From contig NZ_JABZEC010000002.1 in NCBI RefSeq assembly GCF_013385145.1, positions 186,001 through 250,000 of the forward strand: a DNA stretch of 64,000 nt, given 5' to 3'. The position numbers were made by a program, and so were the translations under genes. The notes under the pieces are model-generated. The model saw nothing but the letters and a program-made list of their open reading frames with translations. It ran no database searches and had not been told where the DNA came from. Shown in pieces: positions 29,540 through 39,389 of the stretch (the first letter of the stretch is position 1; each line of letters begins with the position of its first letter). Source of the stretch: Bombilactobacillus apium. GTDB taxonomy: Bacteria > Bacillota > Bacilli > Lactobacillales > Lactobacillaceae.

Positions 29540-30472
29540 CTAGTATTTCCGTAAATAAACTTTATCGATAAAGTGATTCGTCGTCTTATGCAAAATCAAG
29601 TCCGCCCGCTGCATAGTTGGCGCAATGTATTCCAGCAAATTACGGTAGTTCGTCTCCTGCCAAACCCGGTGAGCAAAGACCAAAACTTGATCTTCTGGCT
29701 GCTCTAAAAATTGATAATAAAAATTCGTTGGATCGGGATGCGCCCGTTGCCAAGCCAAGAAACCTTGGAAACGATGCAAGTACCACTGTTCGATCAATTG
29801 GGGATCGGCGTCCACATAAATCGCGAAATCAAAGTAATCACTGACATAGATCTGTTGATTTTGTGGCAATTGCAAGACATTGATCCCCTCCATAATTAAA
29901 ATATCGGGATGCTCAATTTGTTCCTGTTGATCGGGCAAAACATCATTAATCTGATGAGAATAAACCGGATAAGTTACCGGCCCTTGATCCGCTTTGACAT
30001 CTTCCAAAAAGCGCAACAATTTTTCATTATCATAGCTCCAAGGAAAGCCCTTGTCGGCTGTCAAATGGCGCGCTGCTAATTCAGCGTTGGGATACAAGAA
30101 ACCATCAGTGGTAATCTGTTCAATTTTATACTGAGGATAGGCGCGCTGTAACATCATCTTGAGTAAGCGGGCGGTTGTACTCTTGCCAACCGCCACACTT
30201 CCACTGATTCCGATAATGAAAGGAACCTGATGGGGCTTTTGGCCGAGAAAACGAGCTTTGGCATTTGACAATTGTTGGTAATTATTTAAATATAAATGCA
30301 GTAAGTGCCGGAGAGGAGCGTAGATTTCCTGGACATCCTCGAGAGAAATTTGATCACCAACAGATTTCAGTTGTTGTAAATCAGCGGCCGCAATATTATG
30401 CCGGTATTCCCCATGAAACTGCGCCCACTCTTGGCGCCCGTATTTATGATAATTTATCAATCGTTTCATCAT
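29540..30472 (-). CDS. coaA: Pantothenate kinase, type I
   Basis: 310 aa. Phosphorylates pantothenate in the first step of CoA synthesis. P-loop GISGSVAVGKSTTARLL near residue 92, substrate region TDGFLYPNAEL, and the late motif ILHKTTNHFIDKVYLRKY; length is normal. Divergent from the SGNH hydrolase gene. Confidence 0.93.
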   Translation of the reverse strand: MMKRLINYHKYGRQEWAQFHGEYRHNIAAADLQQLKSVGDQISLEDVQEIYAPLRHLLHLYLNNYQQLSNAKARFLGQKPHQVPFIIGISGSVAVGKSTTARLLKMMLQRAYPQYKIEQITTDGFLYPNAELAARHLTADKGFPWSYDNEKLLRFLEDVKADQGPVTYPVYSHQINDVLPDQQEQIEHPDILIMEGINVLQLPQNQQIYVSDYFDFAIYVDADPQLIEQWYLHRFQGFLAWQRAHPDPTNFYYQFLEQPEDQVLVFAHRVWQETNYRNLLEYIAPTMQRADLILHKTTNHFIDKVYLRKY

Positions 30473-30530
30473 TCACCCTTCTACATTTAACTTAACTTTT
30501 GCTTTTAATTTGAGAAATGGAGCTTTGCCC

Positions 30531-31130
30531 ATGCCAACAATCGCCCTTTTTGGTGATGATCTGCTTGCTGGTTTTCAGCAAGAAACAGTTACTGATGCCG
30601 TCACCACCCGCTTACAGCAGGCTTTTCCCAACCAACAACTACGAAATCTGGCTTTACCGGGTCAATCGACTGCTCAAGCCTTAACCCATGTCGAAAGAGA
30701 TGTCGTCAGCTTACAGGCTGCAATCGTAATTTTATTTTTTGGGAGCACGGACTTAGATCGCAAGCGCCAAATCAAAGTAGGCATCTTTGCCCAAAATCTT
30801 AATCGGTTAGTTCAAAAGCTGCAACCAGCCCAGATCATCTTAGTCTCTCCACCCGCTTTTAATAGCCAACTCCAGCCCCGACGCGCTTGGCCGCGGCAAT
30901 TACAGTTCGCCCTAGCAGTGGAACATCTGGCCCAAAAATATGATTTGCCTTATATCAATTTACTGCAAGCTATGCAAAAAAAAGAAGCCAAGCTTTACTT
31001 TCGCGAAGATGGTCTAACTTTCAACGACCAAGGCTATGAGCTTTTAAGCCAGTTACTGGATCCTGTCATCAGCCAACTCCTACAGAACTCTTCCGCTGCG
31101 ACTTCCCAGATTCAACCAGCTCAACAATAA
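30531..31130 (+). CDS. SGNH/GDSL-type hydrolase
   Basis: About 199 aa, no signal peptide. It begins MPTIALFGDDLLAGF, where the canonical GDS is GDD, so the nucleophile Ser of block I is replaced by Asp. Block II-like LPGQSTAQAL, block III FFGSTDL (Asn of GxND is replaced) and no clear block V DxxH are seen. The fold is GDSL esterase, but loss of several catalytic residues makes activity doubtful. An ATG at 30531 with GGAG upstream is preferred over the TTG at 30510. Confidence 0.7.
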   Translation: MPTIALFGDDLLAGFQQETVTDAVTTRLQQAFPNQQLRNLALPGQSTAQALTHVERDVVSLQAAIVILFFGSTDLDRKRQIKVGIFAQNLNRLVQKLQPAQIILVSPPAFNSQLQPRRAWPRQLQFALAVEHLAQKYDLPYINLLQAMQKKEAKLYFREDGLTFNDQGYELLSQLLDPVISQLLQNSSAATSQIQPAQQ

Positions 31131-31137
31131 GAAAAAC

Positions 31138-31173
31138 CCGAATGAAAATATCAACTTTTCATTCGGATTTTTT
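31138..31173. terminator. Intrinsic terminator
   Basis: CCGAATGAAAA (31138-31148) pairs with TTTTCATTCGG (31156-31166) and is followed by T6. It separates the convergent SGNH hydrolase and amino-acid permease genes. Confidence 0.85.
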
Positions 31174-31215
31174 CTTATTTAGCCCCCATTTAGTCACAAA
31201 CTTTCACATCTTAGC

Positions 31216-32613
31216 TTATTTTTTAGCTACTGAAGCTGTCTTTTTACCATGATTACTTAGATAGTAAATGATGACCATGATTAGTTCAAATCCCACTCCG
31301 ATAAAGATTGAAATCCGGGTGCTGGGGTTGACGAACATATAACCCAAGATAATCAACAACATAATAAAGGCAAAATAATTACTCCAAGGTGCTCCCGGCA
31401 TCTTGAAGGGATGTTCTACCAATTCAGTTTGATGGCGCTTGCGAAAGTTCAAGTGGCTCAGCAAAATTACAAACCAAGGAATCATCCCTGGCAAAACGCT
31501 GGCGCCGTAGACAAGGACAAAGGCATCCCCCGCCGATTTGAAAAAGAGGGGTAAAAGGTCATTCAAAATCAAACCAACTAAGATCCCAATTCCCATTGTC
31601 AAAACTGGCACGTAAGGCACCTTATGCTTGGATAATTTCTTAAAGACTGGTGGTAAATCACCATTTTGCGCCAAGGTGTATAACATCCGGCTAGCGCTAA
31701 AGATTCCTGAATTACAGCCGGAAAGAGCCGCCGTCACGACGACAAAGTTAATAATTCCTGCCGCAAAAGTAATTCCAATCTTGGCAAAAGTTTCTACGAA
31801 AGGTGAACCTAGAGTTCCTAATTCATCCCAAGGATAAATAGAAACAATTACGAAAATAGCCCCAATATAGAAAATCAAAATTCGCCAAACAATTGAACGA
31901 ATTGATTTAACGATACTTTCTTGGGGATTTTTGGCTTCGCCGGCGGTAATTCCGACAACTTCAATTCCCTGATAGGAACCAATAACAATCGATAAGGCAA
32001 ACATAAAACCATTAAAACCACCCGTGAAGAAACCACCGTGGCTCCACAAATTGCTGATGCCCACTGGACGGCCATGATTTCCCAAACCGAAAACAATTAC
32101 CAACAGTCCCACAATAATCATGAAAATAATTGTCAAAACTTTGATCATCGAAAACCAAGTCTCCAAATCACCATAAGCTTTGACCGATACTAAATTCGCT
32201 AAGCACAACATAATGACCACGACGATTCCGGCAATCCAAGTTGGAAAGCCTGGCCACCAAAATTGCAAGTAAGTGCCGACGGCGATCACTTCACTGATCC
32301 CGACCAACAAAAACTGAAAAATATTACTCCAGGCCGTCAAATAACCGGCCAAGGGATGAACATATTCGGAGGCAAAATCGGCAAAAGAACCAGTAATCGG
32401 ATTAGTATACAGCATTTCACCTAGGGCCCGCATTACCAAATAAAGAACAAACCCAGCCAGCGCATACGCCAGCATTACTGAGGGGCCTGTCCACTTGATA
32501 GTTGAGGCGGAACCCATAAAGAGTCCCACACCAATGGTGCCACCAAGTGCAATCATTTGCATTTGATTAGAAGATAGGGACTTATTCAATTCGTGTTTTT
32601 CTTTTTCTCTCAT
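31216..32613 (-). CDS. Amino acid permease (APC family)
   Basis: 465 aa, ~12 membrane helices. Typical APC start: NQMQMIALGGTIGVGLFMGS in helix 1, then YALAGFVLYLVMRALGEMLY and GSFADFASEYVHPLAGYLTA. Closest in style to the AAT subfamily (AnsP, ProY, GabP-like). GAAGGAG precedes the ATG. The exact amino acid cannot be read. Confidence 0.85.
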   Translation of the reverse strand: MREKEKHELNKSLSSNQMQMIALGGTIGVGLFMGSASTIKWTGPSVMLAYALAGFVLYLVMRALGEMLYTNPITGSFADFASEYVHPLAGYLTAWSNIFQFLLVGISEVIAVGTYLQFWWPGFPTWIAGIVVVIMLCLANLVSVKAYGDLETWFSMIKVLTIIFMIIVGLLVIVFGLGNHGRPVGISNLWSHGGFFTGGFNGFMFALSIVIGSYQGIEVVGITAGEAKNPQESIVKSIRSIVWRILIFYIGAIFVIVSIYPWDELGTLGSPFVETFAKIGITFAAGIINFVVVTAALSGCNSGIFSASRMLYTLAQNGDLPPVFKKLSKHKVPYVPVLTMGIGILVGLILNDLLPLFFKSAGDAFVLVYGASVLPGMIPWFVILLSHLNFRKRHQTELVEHPFKMPGAPWSNYFAFIMLLIILGYMFVNPSTRISIFIGVGFELIMVIIYYLSNHGKKTASVAKK

Positions 32614-32709
32614 GAACTCTATCTCCTTCTTAATAATTATTCCAAATTGTAACTAATCTTACCATAAATTGCAAAGTATTCCGGTTTTTACAAGCGTGAC
32701 CTTGTCCAT

Positions 32710-33273
32710 TTAGAGCCACAATTCAATTGCACTATAAACTAATAATAAGCTGACAATTCCATTCACTAGCCTTTGGTGACACCGATAAAAGCGGACAAAA
32801 ACTACTCCCAGTAAAGTCCACAGTAGGGTTCCCAGAACTCCAATTCCAACAATCAACCCCGCTCGAACGGCAATCTCATTCCAAAATGAAGGCAAGGTGA
32901 AGCCGGTCAAACCAGTAATCGTATAGACATAGCCTTTAACATTGGTTACTTGCATCAAGAGCCCTTTAACTAGTGGATGCTCACTAGCTGCCTTAGTTTT
33001 CGTAAGTCCGGCTGAAAGCATTTGCCACGCTAGGTAAAGCAAAAAAATTGATCCACAAATTTTCAAGAAAATTTGAAATTCTCTTTGTTGCTGAAATAAA
33101 GTTGCAAAACAAGCTCCCAAGATACACATTCCCCATAGTCCTAGGAAAACTCCACCATTAAAAGCTAAGCTCCGCTGAAATCCCTTCCTCTGTCCTTCAG
33201 ACAAAGCGCAAATTGTATTGGGACCCGGTGTAAAAGACATTACGACTAGAAAAGATAAGTAACTCCCCATCAA
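32710..33273 (-). CDS. LysE family amino-acid exporter
   Basis: 187 aa with about six hydrophobic segments. The start SFTPGPNTICALSEGQRKGF is the LysE/RhtB hallmark (PGP). Exports amino acids or related small molecules. It follows the permease with 97 bp spacing. The C-terminus is slightly short but complete. Confidence 0.82.
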   Translation of the reverse strand: MMGSYLSFLVVMSFTPGPNTICALSEGQRKGFQRSLAFNGGVFLGLWGMCILGACFATLFQQQREFQIFLKICGSIFLLYLAWQMLSAGLTKTKAASEHPLVKGLLMQVTNVKGYVYTITGLTGFTLPSFWNEIAVRAGLIVGIGVLGTLLWTLLGVVFVRFYRCHQRLVNGIVSLLLVYSAIELWL

Positions 33274-33467
33274 TCAGATTCCTTTTTATTAAATATTTCG
33301 ATTAAATAATTAAATTCATCCTTCAAATAATTAGATTTTTTAATTATAAACAATTTCTCGGCTCCCGACAATGAGCCCCTAACTAAAAAAGCACCGTCCT
33401 GCACTAGCTCTGCGAAAACGGAAATCATTTTTCGAGAAGCCATCCAAAACGGTGTTCAAGTAAGGAA

Positions 33468-34661
33468 CTAGGCTCTTATTTTCAAGGGGCGATGGCCAAT
33501 GATTAAGAAGCCAATCAGGGCTTCCAAGAAGGCCAAGACAACATAGGCGCCAAAAATCAGTCCCCAAGAATTGGTACAACCCTTGACCAGACCAGTCAAA
33601 GTGGGGCCAACAGCCGCCAATAAGTAGCCACAAGACTGAGCAATTCCAGACATCTGCACAGTTTCGGTGATATTCACGGTTTTCCGTTGAAAGAAAACAA
33701 TCGCTAAGGCAAAGGCCGCTGCTGGTGCGGAACCCATTAAGAAAGCCAAAATCAAATTAACGGCGAAGTTTTGTTGGAAACTCACTAAGCAAGCTAAGCC
33801 CACAACAAAACTTGCCCCGACAAATAAAACAATACCGTACATTCCGGCTTTGGTCCGCGCAATTAAGGGAGTAATCAAGGATAAGGGCATTCCTGATAAC
33901 TGGAAGACGGTCGCTAAAATCCCGGTCAAGCCGGCGGAAAAACCCGCTTGGAGCCAGTAACTCGGTAACCAAGTCAAAAGAGAATAGTAGAGTAATGATT
34001 GACTCCCAAAATAAAAGGCAATCATCCAAGTTAAAGGTTGGCCCCACAAGGAACTACTTTTTTCTGTTTTAGAACTGCTTTTTAGCGGAGGCTGAGGTCT
34101 TTTCCGCGGCGTTTTTAGAAAAGCGCCTAGCCAAACTAGAAAAGCCAATAAAGTAATGCAAGTTAAAGTTCCCATCGAAAGAGCTAAGTTCGTCCCTTGG
34201 GCTAAGGGTGCCGCAACTCCAGTTCCTAAAGCCGCGACGACTCCCATCGTGGTCGTATATAAGCTGGTCAAAACCGCCGTTTTTAGGGGGAAATATTCTT
34301 GAATCACTGCGGGCAACAAGACATTGCCGCCGGCAATCCCAATTCCCACGAGGATTGTTCCCCCAATTAAAACTGCCGAGCTAGGAATAATCCGTAAGAA
34401 TCCTCCGATCGTCATCACCGCTAGAGCCGCCAAAAGCACGGGAACATTGCCACGGCGAACTCCCCAACGAGCCACCAAAGGTGACAGTAAGGCAAAAATC
34501 AACAGCGGAATCGTCGTCAAAACTCCCGACAAACTAGTCGGAAAGCCTAAATTAGTTTTAAACCAGGGCAAAAGTGGCGGAATCATGGTAATCGGGAGCC
34601 GCAAATTAGCCGCGATTAAAACAATTCCGGCAGCCAGCCAATAATAGTTACTTTTTTTCAA
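33468..34661 (-). CDS. MFS transporter, CynX/NimT family
   Basis: About 397 aa with 12 hydrophobic segments; begins ...YYWLAAGIVLIAANLRLPIT, where AANLR is the family signature. It resembles cyanate/nitroimidazole-type carriers (CynX, NimT). A TTG at 34661 is chosen because AAGGA lies 10 nt upstream. The substrate is unknown. The ~165 bp to coaBC form a divergent promoter region. Confidence 0.8.
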   Translation of the reverse strand: MKKSNYYWLAAGIVLIAANLRLPITMIPPLLPWFKTNLGFPTSLSGVLTTIPLLIFALLSPLVARWGVRRGNVPVLLAALAVMTIGGFLRIIPSSAVLIGGTILVGIGIAGGNVLLPAVIQEYFPLKTAVLTSLYTTTMGVVAALGTGVAAPLAQGTNLALSMGTLTCITLLAFLVWLGAFLKTPRKRPQPPLKSSSKTEKSSSLWGQPLTWMIAFYFGSQSLLYYSLLTWLPSYWLQAGFSAGLTGILATVFQLSGMPLSLITPLIARTKAGMYGIVLFVGASFVVGLACLVSFQQNFAVNLILAFLMGSAPAAAFALAIVFFQRKTVNITETVQMSGIAQSCGYLLAAVGPTLTGLVKGCTNSWGLIFGAYVVLAFLEALIGFLIIGHRPLKIRA

Positions 34662-34845
34662 AATATTCAATTCCTTCAATTTAGGGATTTACTGCATAAA
34701 AAATGTCAATTAAGTATTTTAACAATCTTTACCCAAAATAGAAAGCCAAATGAGCAGTCACCGCCACTAAATTACCCGGAAACAAGGGCTTTATGCTATG
34801 ATAAGAAAAGTTATATTTCTATTGTGAAATCTGAAGGAGTCCATT

Positions 34846-36081
34846 ATGTCAAGCCAATCTTTCTACTATCAAAAAAAGATTCTCCTCGCCGTCACCGGTA
34901 GTATCGCCGCCTACAAGGCCGCTAAAATTGTCCGCGAATTAGTTAAAGCTGGTGCCCAAGTCAAAGTCGCCCTTACTCCCGCGGCCCAAGAATTTATCAC
35001 CGCCAAGACTTTAGCTGTTTTATCCCAGCAAGATCCCTTAATTGATGATTCCCAGGACAACAGTGCCGCTATTCCGCATATTCACTGGGCGCGCTGGGCC
35101 GACTTCTTGATGGTCATCCCTGCCAGCGCCAACACCGTCAGCAAATTAGCCCAAGGTCAAGCCGACAATCTCGTCACTCAACTGGCTCTCGCTACTCCTG
35201 CTGCCAAGGTTTTAGCCCCGGCGATGAATGACCAAATGTTGCATAATCCCGCTACCCAACGTAATCTCCAACAACTGACCGAGGACGGCTGGCTAATTGT
35301 CGAACCCGAAGAAGGTTTCTTAGCCGAAGGTTATCGGGCTCAAGGCCGCTTACCTGATGCTATTCCGCTTTTAAAACAAATTGCCCTGCGCTCTTTGCGA
35401 AAAGAAGCTTCCCAGAGCTGGCAAGGGAAAAAGATGGTCATCACTGCGGGCGGAACTCAAGAAGCCCTCGATCCGGTCCGCTATCTGGGAAATTATTCTT
35501 CAGGAAAAATGGGCTTGGCTCTCGCCCAAGCCGCTAGTGAAGCTGGTGCCCAAGTTGTTTTAATTACTAGCATTGCTAGTTCTCCCATCTATGGAGTTCG
35601 AACTCAAATCGTCCATTCAGCCCAAGAGATGTTGACCGCAGTGACTGCAGAGTTCGCGACTGCCCAAGTTTTCATTAGCGCCGCCGCCGTAGCTGACTTT
35701 CGCCCCGCTACCCGTCAAGCCCAAAAAATCAAAAAAACTCCCGGTCAAAAAACTTATACTTTGGAATTAGAAACTAATCCGGATATTGTGGCCGAGATGG
35801 CTCAAACTAAGTGCTCAGGCCAAATAGTCGTCGGCTTTGCGGCCGAAACCGAAAATCTGGTCAAAAATGCGCAAAAGAAATTAGCCCGGAAACAACTTGA
35901 TTATTTAATTGCCAACGATGTCAGTGATTCACAAATTGGTTTTGGCAGTGATGAGAACGCCGTTACTATTTTTCAAGCCCAACAAGCACCGAAGGTTCTC
36001 CCTCGGGCTGCGAAATTGACAATTGCCCGGGAAATAATCGCCCACTTAACTCCAGCTTTGACTAGCAAGACCGAAGCCTAA
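34846..36081 (+). CDS. coaBC: Bifunctional phosphopantothenoylcysteine decarboxylase / phosphopantothenate-cysteine ligase
   Basis: 411 aa; steps 2-3 of CoA synthesis. CoaC flavoprotein domain (1-185): VTGSIAAYKAAKIVREL, catalytic His in IPHIHWARWADF, FMN/substrate motif PAMNDQMLHNPATQ. CoaB domain (190-411): ITAGGTQEALDPVRYLGNYS, SAAAVADFRP and DYLIANDVS. Odd point: the usual LACG motif of the decarboxylase flap is LAEGYRAQGRLPD here, lacking the catalytic Cys. AAGGAG precedes the ATG. Confidence 0.92.
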   Translation: MSSQSFYYQKKILLAVTGSIAAYKAAKIVRELVKAGAQVKVALTPAAQEFITAKTLAVLSQQDPLIDDSQDNSAAIPHIHWARWADFLMVIPASANTVSKLAQGQADNLVTQLALATPAAKVLAPAMNDQMLHNPATQRNLQQLTEDGWLIVEPEEGFLAEGYRAQGRLPDAIPLLKQIALRSLRKEASQSWQGKKMVITAGGTQEALDPVRYLGNYSSGKMGLALAQAASEAGAQVVLITSIASSPIYGVRTQIVHSAQEMLTAVTAEFATAQVFISAAAVADFRPATRQAQKIKKTPGQKTYTLELETNPDIVAEMAQTKCSGQIVVGFAAETENLVKNAQKKLARKQLDYLIANDVSDSQIGFGSDENAVTIFQAQQAPKVLPRAAKLTIAREIIAHLTPALTSKTEA

Positions 36082-36159
36082 TTGGACTAAACAATCTTTA
36101 GCAGTGAACCGCAAAACAAAACTATGCTGTAGAAGCTTATAAGTATTCAATCCTCTTAA

Positions 36160-36297
36160 TTATTCCCTAAATAGTAAAGATTCTAAGGCCTCAATTATTT
36201 CTTCTTGAGTAAGATCAAAACCAGGAACTTTTCTAAATTTCGCCTTATACTCCCTCTGCTTGATATTTTTTACTAAAGTAATAAATTCCTGTTTTCA
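36160..36297 (-). pseudogene. C-terminal protein fragment cut off by an IS30 end
   Basis: A minus-strand frame reads LVKNIKQREYKAKFRKVPGF and DLTQEEIIEALESLLFRE to a stop at 36160. Its upstream side merges with the IS30-like end, so the original N-terminus is missing. Family unknown. Confidence 0.35.
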
Positions 36298-36395
36298 GGG
36301 TTTGTTGTGATAACTACCATTGTAAAGGAATTACTTTGAGTTTTTAGATTAAATTATCATTTGGATTAATTATAGAATCTGCCATAGTTAAAAAA
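36298..36395 (-). mobile_element. IS30-like end and upstream region (relic)
   Basis: The reverse complement matches the segment at 41098-41195 closely (GATTCTATAATTA, AATTCCTTTACAATGGTAGT and ACAGGAATTTA shared). Only the left end remains; no transposase follows. 36400-37300 holds further short relics (e.g. VIATNTNAYEDVNLLAAGVG around 36753-36812 on the plus strand) but no intact gene. Confidence 0.55.
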
Positions 36396-37309
36396 TAAGA
36401 CTGATGTATCTAGTATTTTCCCAGGGGCTAAACTGATCTTATTTCAGTCAGAACGAGTCAAATTTCGGATCTTATTTTCAATAATTTCCTTGATTTCTAT
36501 CGAAGTCCCGGTCTTTAGACTAATATCTTGTCCTTGTTTCGTGAGCTCCTACATCCTCATCATCATCTTTTAAACCAAGTATAATATATTTTAATTAGTT
36601 GTAAGATTGACATGTTATAACTACCAATATTTTTAGTTACAAGCCCTCATTATTTGTTAATAGCACAAGCTTTATAATCGATTGTTGGCCTCTTCCATCA
36701 TTGTCAAATCTTTAAAAAGCCAGCTAACTTTACCTTACTTTAAATCTTTGTGATCGCAACGAACACTAATGCTTACGAAGATGTGAATTTGTTAGCTGCT
36801 GGAGTTGGTCCCCACGGACGAGAAATTTTACAGGTTGTCGTTTAAAAAAGTTAGACCACTTATGGATCTAGCGGGATGAAATTAATCTTCCAAAAACAAC
36901 CGCAGATTTTATAGAGTCGAAAATTAAGCCGCAAATCTCCTAACAAAAAATCATTCTCAATTTACTGAACTGAGTCCCTCTCATTGAAATAGTCCAATGA
37001 GAGCGGGGTTATTGCGTTTTCAATCGAAACTAAATTGGCTCCACGCCAACAAGCTCAGACTGCTGCAACTGATTTAAATGCCGGCGATTCCACTTAGATT
37101 AAACAATTCTTTGCTCGAGCCCAAATTTCTTTTTTCTAGTTAGCTAGAACTTCCATTTCCAAAGTATATTTTATATTCTCGGATCAACATAGACTCACCT
37201 GCCTATCACTAATTGTGATAACCATATCGCTAACTGGTAGTATCCAGTATTTTTATTTTTGGATATAGTATTGGCATACTCAATTATTCAAGCAAGGACG
37301 GAAAAAACT

Positions 37310-37855
37310 ATGCAAGCAATGCAATATCAGGTAACTTTACCGACAGATTACGATATGCAAATTATTAGAGATCGAACCACTAATAATGGTTGTAAAACAG
37401 ATCTTTTCCCAGGATTATTATTTAAGGCATACCTGATCACTGAAAGAAAAGAAGGTGCTATATCTAACAGCTACGCACCTTTTTACGTTTGGCAAGACTC
37501 CGAAGGGATGAATAAATTTATTTTTTCTGGATTTTTTGACAATATCTTAAAATCTTTTGGTTGGCAACAGATCGGGATCGGAATTACCTCAACTGTTGAT
37601 TTGAGTCCAGACTTTCTTAGAAGCAAATATTTAGTTGAAGAATATCAACCAATCGAACCACAACTTTCTTTAACCAAGGTCCCAATAACTGCCCAGCGTA
37701 AAGCTAATGAATTAGGCAAAGTGCTTATTTATAATCCAGATAAGTGGCAATTAGTTACATTTACGTTTTTAGAAGACAAACCTTTGAGCGGCCAAAAAGT
37801 ATATGAGATTTTGCATATTTCACCAGGTAAGAACTTGAATTCCTGGCAGAAATAA
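37310..37855 (+). CDS. DUF4865 family protein
   Basis: About 181 aa. MQYQVTLPTDYDMQIIRDRT, FPGLLFKAYLITERKEG and YAPFYVWQDSEGMNKFIFSG match DUF4865 proteins, which in lactobacilli are encoded with tautomerase, carboxymuconolactone decarboxylase and LysR genes. ATG at 37310 follows AGGACGG. Function unknown; the neighbours suggest aromatic or quinone detoxification. Confidence 0.8.
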   Translation: MQAMQYQVTLPTDYDMQIIRDRTTNNGCKTDLFPGLLFKAYLITERKEGAISNSYAPFYVWQDSEGMNKFIFSGFFDNILKSFGWQQIGIGITSTVDLSPDFLRSKYLVEEYQPIEPQLSLTKVPITAQRKANELGKVLIYNPDKWQLVTFTFLEDKPLSGQKVYEILHISPGKNLNSWQK

Positions 37856-37884
37856 TTAGAAAAAATAAAGTGGGGGATAGAATC

Positions 37885-38161
37885 ATGCCCCTGCTAAAGT
37901 TTTCTATAATAATAATTACGATACAAAAACCATCCAGCAGATAAATACGACGATTGATGCAGCTTTAGAAGCATGTTTTAAAATTTCCCAGGGTGATCTT
38001 TTTCAGCTTTGGATAAAAACCAATAAAAAATTGTATCAAAGAATTGTTGCTGATATTACTCAAAAAAACAATATAACTAAAAGTGATATTTTATTTTATT
38101 AAATGAAGTCCCCATTGAGAATTGGTCTTTTGGCGATGGTTTAGCGCAAGGATTAATATAA
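37885..38161 (+). pseudogene. Tautomerase family protein, frameshifted
   Basis: GGGGGAT precedes ATG 37885. It reads MPLLKFSI, the Pro1 start of 4-oxalocrotonate-tautomerase-like proteins, then shifts frame. The middle reads TTIDAALEACFKISQGDLFQ, and after another shift the C-terminal NEVPIENWSFGDGLAQG matches the family motif ENWSFG. The genes before and after it are intact. Confidence 0.7.
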
Positions 38162-38180
38162 AAGCTAAGAAGAAAATATT

Positions 38181-38498
38181 ATGGCAAATAACCCAATCAA
38201 AGAAATATTTAGCGAAAACCTACTTAAGTTTAATCCAAATTTATGTAGATATACCAAAGATATTATCTTTGATGAGGTTTTGTTAGATGAAAGTTTAAGT
38301 TCTAAAACTCGTAGCCTAGTAACCCTGACACTTTTAACCGCCATTGGTAATAGTGATCAGATGCCCTATCATCTTGCTACGGCTTATCAGAATGGGCTAA
38401 CCAAAAAGGAATTATCCGCTCTTTGTACCCATTTAATGTTTTACCTTGGTTTGCCAAAAACCATGTTATTGGTTGATCAGATCAACGCTCCAGGCTAA
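38181..38498 (+). CDS. Carboxymuconolactone decarboxylase family protein
   Basis: 105 aa, an AhpD-like all-helical fold. LSSKTRSLVTLTLLTAIGNS, PYHLATAYQNGLTKKELSAL and THLMFYLGLPKTM match the CMD family. There is no CxxC peroxidase motif, so a redox role is unlikely. Same operon as the DUF4865 gene and the tautomerase relic. Confidence 0.82.
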   Translation: MANNPIKEIFSENLLKFNPNLCRYTKDIIFDEVLLDESLSSKTRSLVTLTLLTAIGNSDQMPYHLATAYQNGLTKKELSALCTHLMFYLGLPKTMLLVDQINAPG

Positions 38499-38607
38499 AG
38501 CCATTAAACTTAGTACCAGTATTCAAAAAAGCCATTATCCCCATCAAGGATCGTGGCTTTTTGGTATCTCCAGATAAATCATTGATATTTTTAGACTGAT
38601 AACGATT

Positions 38608-39348
38608 TTACTTACTTTGATATATCTTATATTCTAAGGAAATATCAGTTGTCCTCAGTTTTACCAAATTTTTCGTTTCTGCAAACGAACAAGGTAACAG
38701 GCTGATACCACTTCCTTGTTCAACCATCATTTCGATTGCCTGCAACGAATCAATCTCAAGAATCCGACTTTTATCCGCCAAATCTTGTAACGTTCTTTTT
38801 CTAAAAGCACAGATAGGATCACTATTAACTAAAACTGGTAAATTATTGGCAAAAGCGTGGCTCTCACGCGCCAAGTAATTACACTTAATCGCCCTTGTCT
38901 TTTGTAAATGATAATTATGATTGTTATTCAAATCAGCAAAGGTTACCACCAGATCATACAGATTATTGGCGGCTTCTTGAACAATGTTTTCCTGCCGCTT
39001 GACAACAATTTTACTAAAGTGACTATAACTAACCAGACCACTATTATTTAATAACTCTGAGATTAAAACCTCTGAGCCTAATAAGGTCTTCTTTTGTTGA
39101 TCAATTTGCGTCGTTACCTTTGCTAGTTCGGCCTGAATATTTAGGGTCGCAGAATAAAAAATATTACCGGTTTTAGTGGGTGTAACCCCTTTTTGCGTCC
39201 GTAAAAAAAGTTTGGTATTCAGTTCCGTCTCCATTACTTTTAAACGCGTAGTAATATTCGATTGAGCATAGCCCAATTGTTCGGCTGCTTTATTTAAGGA
39301 GCCAATTTCATAAATTGCTTGAAAAATTTTTAAATCATTGAAGTTCAT
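38608..39348 (-). CDS. LysR family transcriptional regulator (short)
   Basis: 246 aa. HTH: MNFNDLKIFQAIYEIGSLNK, LGYAQSNITTRLKVMETEL. The effector-binding domain is shortened relative to the usual ~290 aa, chiefly around residues 95-115, where beta-strand 1 is compressed. It is convergent with the DUF4865/CMD operon and probably its regulator. Could be partly decayed. Confidence 0.78.
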   Translation of the reverse strand: MNFNDLKIFQAIYEIGSLNKAAEQLGYAQSNITTRLKVMETELNTKLFLRTQKGVTPTKTGNIFYSATLNIQAELAKVTTQIDQQKKTLLGSEVLISELLNNSGLVSYSHFSKIVVKRQENIVQEAANNLYDLVVTFADLNNNHNYHLQKTRAIKCNYLARESHAFANNLPVLVNSDPICAFRKRTLQDLADKSRILEIDSLQAIEMMVEQGSGISLLPCSFAETKNLVKLRTTDISLEYKIYQSK

Positions 39349-39389
39349 CTTAATTACTTATCCTCTTTAATAACAATTATTCATTGTTG

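Noticed and set aside
33379-33633. 84-codon minus-strand ORF overlapping the end of the CynX-type MFS gene
   Set aside because: Out of frame with conserved MFS sequence, with no family resemblance or ribosome binding site.
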